NCBI GenBank assembly: GCA_026397955.1
Contig: JAPLTV010000059.1
Location: 1-64,000 of the forward strand
Length of the DNA stretch: 64,000 nucleotides
Direction of reading: 5' to 3'
Source: Verrucomicrobiota bacterium
GTDB lineage: Bacteria; Verrucomicrobiota; Verrucomicrobiia; Opitutales; UBA953
Positions 17,788 to 26,923 of this stretch are shown one piece after another (position 1 is the first letter of the stretch; every line of letters begins with the position of its first letter). Below the pieces are notes generated by a model, which made no database searches, was not told where the DNA came from, and saw only the letters and a program-made list of their open reading frames with translations. The position numbers and the translations under genes are program-made.

Positions 17788-19272
17788 ATGCGCCTCCCCA
17801 CCGCCCTCGCCCTCCTCGCCTGCCTGTCCGTCTTCGCGGCCGAGCCTCGTAAGAACGTCCTACTGCTCGTGTCCGATGATTGCGGCACCCGCATGGGCAC
17901 TTACGGCGGCCCAGCGCTCACGCCGAACATCGATGCGCTCGCCCGTGAAGGCGTCCGCTTCGATCGCGCCTACTGCCAATACGCGCTCTGCAACCCGAGC
18001 CGCACGTCCTTCCTCACTGGCCTCCGCCCCGACACCACCGGCGTCTACGATAACGCGAAGGAATTCCGCAAGGTGATCCCGGACATGGTGACGATGCCGC
18101 AGATGTTCAAGAACAACGGCTACACCGTCGGGCGCATCGGTAAGCTCTACCACTACGGCGTACCGAAGGAAATCGGCACCAACGGCCTCGACGACCCGCA
18201 GTCTTGGGAACAGGTCTGGAATCCCCGCGGCCGCGATTGCGACGATGAGGACAAGATCTTCTCGATTGGGGTCGGCGCTGGCACATCGGCCGACAAGGCC
18301 AAGGGCAAGACGGGGCAGATCCTCGTGGGTTCCGGCAACTACGGTGGTACGCTGAGCTGGCTCGCCGCCGAAGGCACCGATGCCGAGCAGACCGACGGCA
18401 AAATCGCCGCGCAGGCCATCTCGTTCCTCCAAGAGAAGCGAGCCAAGCCCTTCTTCCTGGCCGTGGGCTTCTTCCGCCCGCACACGCCTTACGTCTCCCC
18501 GAAGAAGTATTTCGAATCTTACCCCAAGGATAAGGTCGAACTGGTTCCCGACCCCACTGCCGACCGCGCTTCCAAGCCCCAGGTGGCCCTTTCCAACACG
18601 TCCGTGGCCAACTATGGCATGACCGAGGACACGCAGCGTACGGCCAAGCAGGCCTATCTGGCTTCGATGAGCTTCATGGACGCCCAGTTCGGCCTCGTGC
18701 TCGCGGAACTCAAGAAACAGGGCCTCGATAAGAACACCGTCGTCATCTTCATCAGCGACCACGGCTACAACCTCGGCGAACACGGCCTCTGGCAGAAACG
18801 GTCGCTCTACGAGGATTCCGCCCGCGTGCCGTTCATCATCCGCGACCCGGACAGCAAGGCCAACGGACAGTCCACGAAGCGCGTCGCCGAACTGGTCGAC
18901 CTCTACCCTACCGTCGCTGATCTTTGCAGCCTGACGCCCGACAAGCGCGCCCAAGGCAAGAGCCTCCGTGCCCTGCTCGAAGACCCGAACCGTCCGTGGG
19001 CCAACGTCGCCTACACGCAGGTCGACTTCGGTGCCGCCAACCGCGACGCCTCCTTCGCCGGCGGCAAACAAAAGAATGCCCCCGCCCGCAAGGTCGGCCG
19101 TTCGGTCCGCACCGAGCGCTTCCGCTATACCGAATGGAACGGCGGCGAGATGGGCGTAGAACTCTACGACCACGAGAAGGATCCCAAGGAGCTGACCAAC
19201 GTCGCCAAGGACCCCGCCTACACCCAGTTGGTGACGGAACTCAAGGCGACGCTGGCGAGGGGGACGAATTAA
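17788..19272 (+). CDS. secreted sulfatase, iduronate-2-sulfatase-like
   Basis: A 494-residue Cys-type sulfatase with signal peptide (residues 1-18). Metal ligands are visible in LLVSDDCGTRMG and ISDHGYNLGEHGLW. The formylglycine motif is CNPSRTSFLTGLRPDTTGVYD; the wording after the motif matches the iduronate-2-sulfatase/choline-sulfatase branch. A formylglycine-generating enzyme must exist elsewhere. It would release sulfate from sulfated polysaccharides outside the cytoplasm; its place beside the sulfate-assimilation genes may be functional or coincidental. Substrate is not determined. Confidence 0.92.
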   Translation: MRLPTALALLACLSVFAAEPRKNVLLLVSDDCGTRMGTYGGPALTPNIDALAREGVRFDRAYCQYALCNPSRTSFLTGLRPDTTGVYDNAKEFRKVIPDMVTMPQMFKNNGYTVGRIGKLYHYGVPKEIGTNGLDDPQSWEQVWNPRGRDCDDEDKIFSIGVGAGTSADKAKGKTGQILVGSGNYGGTLSWLAAEGTDAEQTDGKIAAQAISFLQEKRAKPFFLAVGFFRPHTPYVSPKKYFESYPKDKVELVPDPTADRASKPQVALSNTSVANYGMTEDTQRTAKQAYLASMSFMDAQFGLVLAELKKQGLDKNTVVIFISDHGYNLGEHGLWQKRSLYEDSARVPFIIRDPDSKANGQSTKRVAELVDLYPTVADLCSLTPDKRAQGKSLRALLEDPNRPWANVAYTQVDFGAANRDASFAGGKQKNAPARKVGRSVRTERFRYTEWNGGEMGVELYDHEKDPKELTNVAKDPAYTQLVTELKATLARGTN

Positions 19273-19274
19273 GA

Positions 19275-19396
19275 GGTAGGGACGTGATTGCCATCACGTC
19301 CGTTCGCGGACGGAGCCAGGACGTCGGTAAAGCCGACTAAGAGAGCATAACGTACCTTTAAAGGCGAACGGCGGCCATGGCAATGGCCGCCCTACC
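19275..19396. repeat. 122-bp GGTAGGG twin-hairpin element, copy A1
   Basis: Starts with GGTAGGG and ends with CCCTACC. The left hairpin is ACGTGAT-TGCC-ATCACGT; the right is CGGCCAT-GGCA-ATGGCCG. Just inside, CCGTTCGC pairs with a distant GCGAACGG, and a GTCGG-TAAAG-CCGAC hairpin sits in the middle. Its partner at 25485 has the same length and ends but a diverged middle. It fills the gap between the sulfatase and azoreductase genes. Confidence 0.85.
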
Positions 19397-19432
19397 CGTT
19401 GACTCCTAGTTCCTAGCGGATACCTTGGGCGG

Positions 19433-20038
19433 ATGAAAGTCCTGCACATCGACGCCTCACCTCGCACGGTACGGTCGGTGACCCGGAAACTTTCCGCCGG
19501 CTTCATCCAGAACCTGCGACTCAAAGTCCCTGGCTTGCAGGTCACCCATCGCGACGTCGGTCACCATCCGCCTCCCTTCATCTCCGACGCCTGGGTCGGC
19601 GCGGCCTTCGCCCCGGCTGACCACGATGACCCGTCGATGAAAGGCATCCTGCACCACTCCGATGCGCTTACGGCCGAGCTGCTCGCCTGCGATACGCTGC
19701 TCATCGCCACGCCGATGCATAACTTTTCCATCCCGGCCTGCCTCAAAGCCTGGATCGATCAAGTCGTGCGCACCGATATGACCTTCAAGCTGACCGAGGA
19801 AGGCGTCGAGCCACTGGTCAAAGGCAAGAAAGCCCTCATCGTCACCTCCCGCGGCGGTTTCGTCGCCGGCACGGACTTTGATTTCCAGGAGCCCTACCTG
19901 CGCAAGATCCTCGGCTTCATCGGCATCACCGACGTCACCTTCGTGCACGCCGAAGGCGTCAACAGCGGCGAGAAGGAACGTGAAGCGGCCATGACCCAGG
20001 CCTCCGCGAAACTCATAGAGCTGGCGAAGGGTTGGTGA
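19433..20038 (+). CDS. azoR: FMN-dependent NADH-azoreductase
   Basis: A 201-residue flavodoxin-fold quinone/azo reductase. Seen are VLHIDASPRTVRSVTRKLS (FMN phosphate loop), TLLIATPMHNFSIPACLKAWIDQVVR and VTSRGGFV near the flavin, then DFQEPYLRKILGFIGITDV. The usual role is two-electron reduction of quinones or azo compounds in the cytosol. It stands alone on the plus strand between repeat elements, so no operon context helps to define its substrate. Confidence 0.9.
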   Translation: MKVLHIDASPRTVRSVTRKLSAGFIQNLRLKVPGLQVTHRDVGHHPPPFISDAWVGAAFAPADHDDPSMKGILHHSDALTAELLACDTLLIATPMHNFSIPACLKAWIDQVVRTDMTFKLTEEGVEPLVKGKKALIVTSRGGFVAGTDFDFQEPYLRKILGFIGITDVTFVHAEGVNSGEKEREAAMTQASAKLIELAKGW

Positions 20039-20058
20039 GGGACGAACCCTCCGCATCG

Positions 20059-20114
20059 GGTAGGGTCGACCATCCTTGGTCGACCGCGGCCGAGCAAGGA
20101 TGCTCGGCCCTACC
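20059..20114. repeat. 56-bp GGTAGGG twin-hairpin element, copy B1
   Basis: GGTAGGG, an 18-nt hairpin (TCGACCA-TCCT-TGGTCGA), CCGCGG, a second 18-nt hairpin (CCGAGCA-AGGA-TGCTCGG), then CCCTACC. The two hairpins carry the same 8-nt core (CATCCTTG) in opposite orientation with different outer stems. Lies between the convergent azoR and oxidoreductase genes, where it could also act as a two-way transcription stop. Confidence 0.85.
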
Positions 20115-20119
20115 TAAAG

Positions 20120-21217
20120 TTAGCTATACTTCAACTCCACCTTCTTGCCGGTCTTAATCGACTCGTAGATACCGTCGATGATGACCATGTCGCGACGGCC
20201 GAGCTCACCGGAGCAGCTCACGGGCTTTTCGTCACGGAACGCGGCGGCGACGCCATCCATATGGCGCTGCTGCTGGCGGAAGATGCCGAAGTCCAGCTTG
20301 CCCTTGGCGGAGGTGGAGATGTTGAGATTGCGGTAGCTGAAGACGGGACGCTCGCCCTTGAACCAGCCCTTCTCGGCTTCGGCCAGGAACTCAGCGCGAT
20401 TGGCGTCATAGCCCGTCCAGACGTCGGCCACGGCGCCGTTGGCGAACTCGAGACGGAACTCCATGGCCTGTTCGACTTCGGTGAAGAATTCCGGCTGGGT
20501 CTTCGGCAGTTCCTTGGCCGTGACCGAGATGGGGTTGGCGTCGGCCGCCATGCAGCAGGCGTGGACCGAATAGATGCCCATATCCAGGAGGGCGCCACCG
20601 CCGGCGAGCTTCTTGTCGATGCGCCAGGCCTTGCGACGAAGCGTGAAGCCGTTGGCGGTCTTGATCTTCATGAACGGGCCGAACTCCTGGGTTTTGGCGA
20701 GGCGGACGAGCTCCTGGTGATACGGGTCGAAGTGGAGGCGATAGCCGATCGCGAGCCGCTTGCCGGCTTTCTTACCCGCGGCGATCATGGTGTCGCATTC
20801 GGCGGCGGACGTGGCCATCGGCTTCTCGCAGATGACGTGCTTGCCGGCACCGAAGGCCGCGATGACGTTCTGGGCGTGGATGCCGGGCGGCGTCACGACG
20901 TAGACGATGTCGATCGCCTTGTTCGCGGCGACCTTGTCCCACTGATCATAAGAGTAGATATTGGCTTCGTCGAAGCCGTGGAGCTTCGCGAGCTTCACGC
21001 CTTTCTCGCGTGTACCCGTGATCGCCGCCACGAGCTTCACGTTCTTGGTCTCCAGCAACGCCGGCGACAGTTCGCCATTCGAGTAACCACCGAGGCCGCA
21101 CAGGGCGAGGCCAAGCGGCTTACCGCTGGCTTCCGCCGCACGCAGCGCTGGAGCGAGGGCATAACCGGCGGCCAAGCCACCAAGGGTACCGAGGAAGGAA
21201 CGGCGAGTAGGGCTCAT
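20120..21217 (-). CDS. Tat-exported Gfo/Idh/MocA-family oxidoreductase
   Basis: A 365-residue NAD(P)-dependent sugar dehydrogenase-like protein. The start TRRSFLGTLGGLAAGYALAP is a twin-arginine signal, so it is exported folded, probably with bound cofactor. The nucleotide motif is LCGLGGYSNG, the family EKP motif is VICEKPMATSAAEC, and YRLHFDPYHQELVRLA leads into the beta-sheet domain. The closest characterised relatives are glucose-fructose-oxidoreductase-like periplasmic enzymes. The substrate is unknown; neighbours suggest carbohydrate breakdown. Confidence 0.9.
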   Translation of the reverse strand: MSPTRRSFLGTLGGLAAGYALAPALRAAEASGKPLGLALCGLGGYSNGELSPALLETKNVKLVAAITGTREKGVKLAKLHGFDEANIYSYDQWDKVAANKAIDIVYVVTPPGIHAQNVIAAFGAGKHVICEKPMATSAAECDTMIAAGKKAGKRLAIGYRLHFDPYHQELVRLAKTQEFGPFMKIKTANGFTLRRKAWRIDKKLAGGGALLDMGIYSVHACCMAADANPISVTAKELPKTQPEFFTEVEQAMEFRLEFANGAVADVWTGYDANRAEFLAEAEKGWFKGERPVFSYRNLNISTSAKGKLDFGIFRQQQRHMDGVAAAFRDEKPVSCSGELGRRDMVIIDGIYESIKTGKKVELKYS

Positions 21218-21264
21218 AGGGGTGACTCCATTCCTAGCCCACCCCGCCCGCCCCGCAAGTGCAA

Positions 21265-21299
21265 GGTAGGGGCAGCACCGCGTGCTGCCCTAGGGTACC
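21265..21299. repeat. GGTAGGG hairpin element, copy B2
   Basis: GGTAGGG followed by a hairpin with stem GGGCAGCAC/GTGCTGCCC and loop CGC, then CTAGGG and TACC. It is the same 31-nt unit as copy B5 at 25448 and is nearly identical, inverted, to copy B3 at 27411. It lies between the two minus-strand genes for the Gfo/Idh protein and the PVC dehydrogenase. Confidence 0.8.
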
Positions 21300-23819
21300 T
21301 CACTTCTCCCCTTTTAAATAAGCCAACAAATCGGCCAACTGCTGCTTGCTCAGCCCGGCCTCGAGACCGGTCGGCATCAGCGAGCCAGGCAAGGATTCGA
21401 GTTTGGCGAGGTCAGTGCGGAGGAGGTTCGCTTCGATGCCTAACGGACCACGCAAAGTGATCGAGGTGGGCGTGTCGCCGACCAAGATTCCGCTAAGGAT
21501 GCGTCCATCCTTGGCCTCGGCGAGATACGCGGTGAAAGCCGGGGCGATCTCGGCGTCAGGGTTCACGATATGGAAGAGGATGTTTTCTTTGGTCTGACGG
21601 CGGATATCGAAGAGGTCCGGTCCAACCGCGTGCCCTTCCCGGTCCAAGCGGTGGCAGCTGGCGCAGACGGCGTTGAAGACAGCCCTGCCTTCCGTCGGCA
21701 CGGGCTTCAGCGCCAAGGCTTGGCTGGCCTGGGCCAAGGCCTCCGGACGCGCCGAGACGGTCAGCAGGCGCTCCGCCAGGGCTTTCACGGCGGGATCCTT
21801 AGCAGCGAGCACCTGACGTCTGCGCACACCGGTAAAGGCGCTGGCGGGCAGGCGTTTGGCCTCCACGGCGGCCAGGACGCCCTTCACGTGGAAAGGAACG
21901 CCCAGCAAGGCGCCCAAGACGGCATCGCGCCGAGCCGGCGTGTATCGCGACCAACCAGCAAGCAGGGAAACCGAAACCTCTTCCTTGGGATAGGCGACCA
22001 CGGCCTTAAGCGCCGCGGTGGCGAGTTCCGGAGCCGCGTCATCCAGGGCCAGCGACAGTAAGGACTGTCCAGAACGCTCCCAAGGCAGACGAGCCATGAG
22101 TTTCACGGCGACGCTGCGCGCTTCGATGTTCTTGGACTGATCCATCGCGGCGACAGGCGATGAATCGAGAAGCGATTGGAACGAAGCAGGCAGGCCCGCC
22201 GGCTTACGGGACGTAAGATACCCAGACAGCAGAGCGAGCCGAATGGCCTCGGGCGTCGCACCCGCGACCTCGAGATCGGAAGGCTTGGTCATCGAGCCCC
22301 CGAGGTAGCCCAAGACCTCCGCCATGCCTGCACCGACCTTGGCGTCCGCTGGCATGGCCGCCAAGAGCGCCTGCAGGAAAGCAGGTTCGCGTCCGCCGAT
22401 ACCGCTGAGGATGCCGTTACGCATCCACTTGTCCTCCGCGTACGACCACGCGGCTTGGGCGAGCTGCTGGGTGCCTGCAGCGGAGGTATCATCGCCTGCC
22501 CGGATGATCTTGGCGAAGACCGAGTCCGACAAAGACGTGAACGCAGCCATGGCGACCGCAGCGCGGTCGGGTTCCTTGCCGGCTCGCACGCGCCAGATAC
22601 GCCCCATGTTCTTACCGGTCTCGAAGTCGGTATGCTTGCGCACTTCTTCCGGTAGGTAATCAGGGTGCTCGATGACCTTGCGATACATGTCCGCGATATA
22701 CAGGGCTCCCTCCGGCCCCTTGGTCAGGAAGACCGGCCGGAACCAGTCGTCGCGTGAGGCAAGGAACTCGCGGTCCGGATAGAGCGGCGAGGCGGCAAAG
22801 GTCGCGCCCGTGGCCGTAAGGCGATCGGCATGGACGAGATTACCCGTGGGGTCGCACGAGAAGACCGACGCCGAGCACTCCGGCGTGAGCAAGGACTTAC
22901 CCTGCCAGACCTTAACCCCACAGGCGGCACTGAACGAACCAGCATGCCCGTCGGCGGTGGTGATGTTCGAACTGATAGGAAAAAGCCGGACGCCGTCATG
23001 TCCGCCGTTGATGCCGTTGAAGGCGTCGCGCGCGTTGCAGTCCTGGACGGTCTCGCTGAACGCCAGGCGCGGATTACGCTTCAGCCATTTCGACTGGAAG
23101 GCGACATGCTGGACCGGCACACGGTTCATGCAGATGAAGCGGTTCCCGAAGACGTCGAAGCTCATCCCATACTGGGACTTCCCGTCGACCAGTTCGACCT
23201 CGAGGGTCTTGGGATGGAAACGGATGTCCGACGTCATCTTCAGCGGCGGACGCTCTGGATGAGAGGGACACGTGACCGTGCCGCCGCTCAATCCCGCGGC
23301 CAGGTAGATCAGGCCGTCCCATGGGCCGATGGTCGGCGCGTTGACGCGCAGCTGCGTGCTACCCGTCGTGGCGAAGCCGGTGAGCAGCACCTTACGCTCG
23401 TCGGCGACGCCATCGCCGTCGTTATCCTTCAGGAAGAGCACATCCGGCGCACAGGTGACGATGAGCCCGCCACCCCAGGGCAGCACGCCGTTGGGGAACG
23501 TCAGTCCATCGGCGAAGACGGTACGCTTATCCATCCGGCCGTCGCCATCGGTGTCCTCAAGCATCGCGATGACGCCCGCAGGCTTCTCCCCTTCCTTCGG
23601 GCCGATCGGGTAGCCGCGATTCTCGGCCACGAACAAGCGGCCCTTGGAATCGAAAGCGATGGCGCACGGCGAGGCCACCAGCGGCTCGGCGGCGACGAGT
23701 TCGACACGCAGGCCTGGGACGACCTCGAAGGCTTTTAACGCTTCATCCGGAGCGAGCGGACTCGGCAGCGGGGCCGCCACCAGCGCGGAGGCGAATAAGA
23801 TGGAGGCGACTCTAATCAT
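21300..23819 (-). CDS. PVC-type membrane dehydrogenase with c-type haem domain
   Basis: An 839-residue secreted protein of the family common in Planctomycetes and Verrucomicrobia. A signal peptide (1-18) is followed by a beta-propeller dehydrogenase-like domain (LFVAENRGYPIG, MLEDTDGDGRMDKRTVFADGLTFPNGV, LFLKDNDGDGVADERKVLLTGF), a HEAT-like helical middle (~430-690), and a C-terminal cytochrome domain with CASCH at residues 719-723 and a candidate axial Met near 815. A role in oxidising sugars or their breakdown products is presumed; no substrate is proven for close relatives that I know. It overlaps the next upstream gene by 4 bp. Confidence 0.92.
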   Translation of the reverse strand: MIRVASILFASALVAAPLPSPLAPDEALKAFEVVPGLRVELVAAEPLVASPCAIAFDSKGRLFVAENRGYPIGPKEGEKPAGVIAMLEDTDGDGRMDKRTVFADGLTFPNGVLPWGGGLIVTCAPDVLFLKDNDGDGVADERKVLLTGFATTGSTQLRVNAPTIGPWDGLIYLAAGLSGGTVTCPSHPERPPLKMTSDIRFHPKTLEVELVDGKSQYGMSFDVFGNRFICMNRVPVQHVAFQSKWLKRNPRLAFSETVQDCNARDAFNGINGGHDGVRLFPISSNITTADGHAGSFSAACGVKVWQGKSLLTPECSASVFSCDPTGNLVHADRLTATGATFAASPLYPDREFLASRDDWFRPVFLTKGPEGALYIADMYRKVIEHPDYLPEEVRKHTDFETGKNMGRIWRVRAGKEPDRAAVAMAAFTSLSDSVFAKIIRAGDDTSAAGTQQLAQAAWSYAEDKWMRNGILSGIGGREPAFLQALLAAMPADAKVGAGMAEVLGYLGGSMTKPSDLEVAGATPEAIRLALLSGYLTSRKPAGLPASFQSLLDSSPVAAMDQSKNIEARSVAVKLMARLPWERSGQSLLSLALDDAAPELATAALKAVVAYPKEEVSVSLLAGWSRYTPARRDAVLGALLGVPFHVKGVLAAVEAKRLPASAFTGVRRRQVLAAKDPAVKALAERLLTVSARPEALAQASQALALKPVPTEGRAVFNAVCASCHRLDREGHAVGPDLFDIRRQTKENILFHIVNPDAEIAPAFTAYLAEAKDGRILSGILVGDTPTSITLRGPLGIEANLLRTDLAKLESLPGSLMPTGLEAGLSKQQLADLLAYLKGEK

Positions 23820-25324
23820 TTCAGCTGCGGGGGTTGGTCACCATAGGCCCAAGGCTTACCGGCTGGTCCATTCGGACGTTCGAGCAGCTTCGCAGGCTTC
23901 ATCTTGGCCGCGAGCTCGAGGCCAACGTTCATGAACTGGGTGCCAGCGGTGATCTCGAGATTACTGTAGCTCGTCAGGCGCGTCTCGTACCCGCCGCCAT
24001 GCGGACCGAAGGCTTCTTCGTCCGGCACATAACCGACGCAGCCGTTCGCGAGCTCGACCGGGAAGGTGATTGGAAAACCGCTGCGCTTCTTGAGCTGGAG
24101 GCCATACGACACGAAATACTCGGCGGGATTGGAGAGACAGACCACCGAGCCGACCTGGATGGCCTGCACCTCGACCTCGACGTCGCTTTTCTTGGCGATG
24201 AGAGCATCGAGCAGGAGCGTTTCCTTGGCCCAAACCCAATCCTTGTGGGCGGGCGGACCCTTGATACGTTCACGGGCTTCGGCAACACGCTCTGGGGCGG
24301 GAATGCGACGATGCACTTCCCAGACCTTGTGATCGGCGGCGAGCGGTACCTCGGCGGTGCGGGTCTGCGACATGCTCAGCAGGACCTTCAAGGCTTCGGC
24401 GCCTACGCGTCCACCGACGAACTGGGACCAGTCGTCGGATGCCGGATTAGCCTTGGGGTCGAGGTTGTTGACCTGGGTCACGTCCCCACAGGCGCCCTGG
24501 AGGAAGACCACGTTGGCGTCCTTGCCGTAATACCCTTGGATGACCTTTTCGGTGTAATGGATCCAGTTCGCTCCGATGCCATCGGAGTTCGCGGTGGCGT
24601 GGCAGGAGAAGTTGACGAGGCAGCCAGCGAGCGTGCCGTCCGGGCGCCAGACACCGATCACGCCGACCTCATCGTCGGTCGGATTAGCGAACTCGACTAC
24701 GTCGGGGTTGTTCTTGCCCGGATGCGAGAAAGTCAGCCCGTTCTTCATCCGCAAACGGCGATTGAAAGCTACCTGGCTCTCATGGCCCACGCCGTAACCG
24801 ACCGTGACCGCGGCCTTGGACTGATCGGCGGCGACGATGGCCTCGACCGTGGCGGCGACGACCTTCTTAAGATAGCCCGCATCGGCACAGGATGATTTCT
24901 TATACGCCAGTTCCTGGATCTCGGCCGAAGCGTGATCGAACTCGCCGGGCAGGATCATCCCAATCGGACCGGAGGAATGGGAATGCGAAGCGCCGATCAT
25001 CACGTCGGTGATACCCGTGGCGGCTTTCACCAGACCTCGGATTTCCTGGACCGTCTCGCGGCGGATCATCAGGGCGTCGATGCCGACGAGCGCCACGCGC
25101 TTCTGGCCATCATCGAAGACGCTCGCACGCACCTTGCACGGGTCGTGGATCTTCTTCGAGTAGACCTTCCCATAGTTGCCCGGGACTTCCATCCCGATGT
25201 CGGGCGTGATGTCGCGATCAGCGAACCCCACGCGGACACCGGGCTTGGCGGGCGGCGCGGCGAAGAGCGTGACGGAAGCCAGGGCCAGCAAGACATGGCG
25301 GAAACCGAGTCGGGGAGAACTCAT
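23816..25324 (-). CDS. secreted neutral-ceramidase-like hydrolase
   Basis: A 502-residue protein with signal peptide (~1-24) and the neutral/alkaline ceramidase N-terminal domain: VGFADRDITPDIGMEVPG, zinc-type HSHSSGP, NFSCHATANS and the LQGACGDVTQVN loop. In true ceramidases the last loop is GDVSPN with the Ser as nucleophile; here it is Thr, so the reaction may differ. Its stop overlaps the dehydrogenase start (ATGA), giving a coupled two-gene operon. Many PVC genomes use this fold for unassigned hydrolysis, and I leave the substrate open. Confidence 0.85.
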   Translation of the reverse strand: MSSPRLGFRHVLLALASVTLFAAPPAKPGVRVGFADRDITPDIGMEVPGNYGKVYSKKIHDPCKVRASVFDDGQKRVALVGIDALMIRRETVQEIRGLVKAATGITDVMIGASHSHSSGPIGMILPGEFDHASAEIQELAYKKSSCADAGYLKKVVAATVEAIVAADQSKAAVTVGYGVGHESQVAFNRRLRMKNGLTFSHPGKNNPDVVEFANPTDDEVGVIGVWRPDGTLAGCLVNFSCHATANSDGIGANWIHYTEKVIQGYYGKDANVVFLQGACGDVTQVNNLDPKANPASDDWSQFVGGRVGAEALKVLLSMSQTRTAEVPLAADHKVWEVHRRIPAPERVAEARERIKGPPAHKDWVWAKETLLLDALIAKKSDVEVEVQAIQVGSVVCLSNPAEYFVSYGLQLKKRSGFPITFPVELANGCVGYVPDEEAFGPHGGGYETRLTSYSNLEITAGTQFMNVGLELAAKMKPAKLLERPNGPAGKPWAYGDQPPQLK

Positions 25325-25372
25325 AGGGGTATGAGCAGATATGTCAGGGAAAGTTCCCGCGACAAGCCCACG

Positions 25373-25430
25373 AGTATGGGGTCAGACCGCTTCTGAAGGA
25401 TATCGGTCAGAAGCGGTCTGACCCCGTACT
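25373..25430. repeat. 24-bp-stem inverted repeat
   Basis: Arms at 25373-25396 and 25407-25430 pair over 24 bp with one mismatch around a 10-nt loop. The arm contains GGGGTCAGACCGCTTCTGA. It belongs to a different sequence type from the GGTAGGG elements that follow. It could be a bidirectional terminator or a mobile palindromic repeat; there is no T-run. Confidence 0.75.
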
Positions 25431-25447
25431 GTATCCTTGCGTCGATG

Positions 25448-25478
25448 GGTAGGGTCGGGACCGCGTCACGACATAGGG
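25448..25478. repeat. GGTAGGG single-hairpin element, copy B5
   Basis: A 31-nt unit: GGTAGGG, TCGGG-ACCGCGT-CACGA hairpin with one stem mismatch, then CATAGGG. The ACCGCGT core and total length equal those of copies B2 and B3, while the stem differs. It precedes copy A2 by 6 bp. Confidence 0.7.
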
Positions 25479-25484
25479 AAACCA

Positions 25485-25606
25485 GGTAGGGACGTGATTA
25501 CCATCACGTCCGTTCGCGGACCGACCTGAAATGCCGTCAAAGACCGCTAAGTCCGTACGACGGGCCTCCCGTGGCGAACGGACGCCATGGCAATGGCGTC
25601 CCTACC
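25485..25606. repeat. 122-bp GGTAGGG twin-hairpin element, copy A2
   Basis: Same ends and exact length as the copy at 19275. Left hairpin ACGTGAT-TACC-ATCACGT, right hairpin ACGCCAT-GGCA-ATGGCGT. Relative to the other copy, the right stem changes on both sides so pairing is kept. The middle ~50 bp are only partly alike. It ends 8 bp before the umuC stop. Confidence 0.85.
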
Positions 25607-25614
25607 TTAAGATC

Positions 25615-26919
25615 TCACTCGTGAAATCTAATCCGCGGCTTGGGGCCGTCTTTCGCCTTCGGTAAACGCTCGGGGTCGGTCAGCGAGGCGCCAGACTGGA
25701 GCTCGGACTTACCCTTCCACTCCCGCTCGAAGCCGGTGCTGGCGAGGCGCACGGCATCTCGTCCGAGCTTATGGTTCAAGGCGTCGACGGCCTTCATGAG
25801 CCGGTCCTTGTTCGGGTCAGCCTCGCCGCCCATGCCGGGCAAGGAGGGCTGCACGACGTCGGCCGGGGTCAGGCCGTGGAGCATCACCCCTGCCCGCTTA
25901 TACATATACCCATCGCGACGCACGCGTGCCAACGCCCTTGAAGCCGCCGCGCAGATCGCCCGGGCATCATCGGTCGGCGGATCGAGCGGCTCCATCTCAT
26001 CGCCGCGATACTGCTCCTGATCGATGCGATGCTGGTTCGTGCGGATGAAGACCACGATCGACGAAGCGACCAAGCCGTCTTCGCGGAGTTTCTCGGCCGC
26101 CCGGGCCGCGTGCGAAGCGATGGCTTCGGACAGCTCATGCGCATCGGTGATCGGACGACCGAAGGAACGAGAGACCAACACGCTCTTCCGCGGGCCGGCG
26201 TCCTCGACGATGTCATGGCAGGAGATGCCGCGTAGTTCGAGGGCGAGACGCTCGCCGACCACGCCCGCGATGCGTCGGACGAAGCCCGGATCGGCCTCCG
26301 CGAGGTCGATCGCCGAAAGGATGCCATGGGAGCGCAGGCGCGACGCTAAGCCGGGGCCAACGCCCCAGACGTCTTCGGCTTCGACGCCGCGCAGGAAGGC
26401 CGTGCGGCCTTCGGTATCGACCGGCACCACGATCACGCCACCGCTCGATTTATCTGCCTTCGCCCGCTCATTGGCCAGCTTGCAGAGCACCTTCGTCGGA
26501 GCCATCCCCAGCGAAATCGGGATGCCCGTGCGCTTCAGGACATCGGCCCGGATACGCAGGCCCAGAGCCCTCGCATCGGTATCAGGCATATCGGGGAAGC
26601 CCAGGAACGCCTCATCGACCGAATACACCTCGAGGTCGCGCGCCTGTTCGCCCAGGGCGGCCATCACGCGTTCGGAGAAATCGCCGTAGACCTCGAAGTT
26701 GGAAGAGAAGATGCGGACGCCATGGGCTTCGCAGGTCCGACGCACTTCAAAATACGGCGCGCCCATCGGGATACCCAGCGCCTTGGCCTCGGACGAACGC
26801 GCGACCACGCAGCCGTCGTTATTCGACAGCACCACGATCGGCACGCCGATCAACGACGGATCCAGCGCGCGCTCGCAGGAAGCGTAGAAGTTATTACAGT
26901 CAGCGAGGGCGCGGAGCAT
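25615..26919 (-). CDS. umuC: UmuC-type Y-family DNA polymerase
   Basis: The catalytic subunit of translesion polymerase V. The 434-residue protein has [12 protein letters not shown] (Asp7) and [10 protein letters not shown] (Asp102, Glu103) as the metal-binding triad, [18 protein letters not shown], the helix-hairpin-helix ([17 protein letters not shown]) and a C-terminal DUF4113-like region ([25 protein letters not shown]). The frame is open further upstream, but ATG 26919 matches the family start exactly. It follows umuD by 4 bp and shares its SOS control. Confidence 0.94.
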   Translation of the reverse strand: MLRALADCNNFYASCERALDPSLIGVPIVVLSNNDGCVVARSSEAKALGIPMGAPYFEVRRTCEAHGVRIFSSNFEVYGDFSERVMAALGEQARDLEVYSVDEAFLGFPDMPDTDARALGLRIRADVLKRTGIPISLGMAPTKVLCKLANERAKADKSSGGVIVVPVDTEGRTAFLRGVEAEDVWGVGPGLASRLRSHGILSAIDLAEADPGFVRRIAGVVGERLALELRGISCHDIVEDAGPRKSVLVSRSFGRPITDAHELSEAIASHAARAAEKLREDGLVASSIVVFIRTNQHRIDQEQYRGDEMEPLDPPTDDARAICAAASRALARVRRDGYMYKRAGVMLHGLTPADVVQPSLPGMGGEADPNKDRLMKAVDALNHKLGRDAVRLASTGFEREWKGKSELQSGASLTDPERLPKAKDGPKPRIRFHE

Positions 26920-26923
26920 GGCG

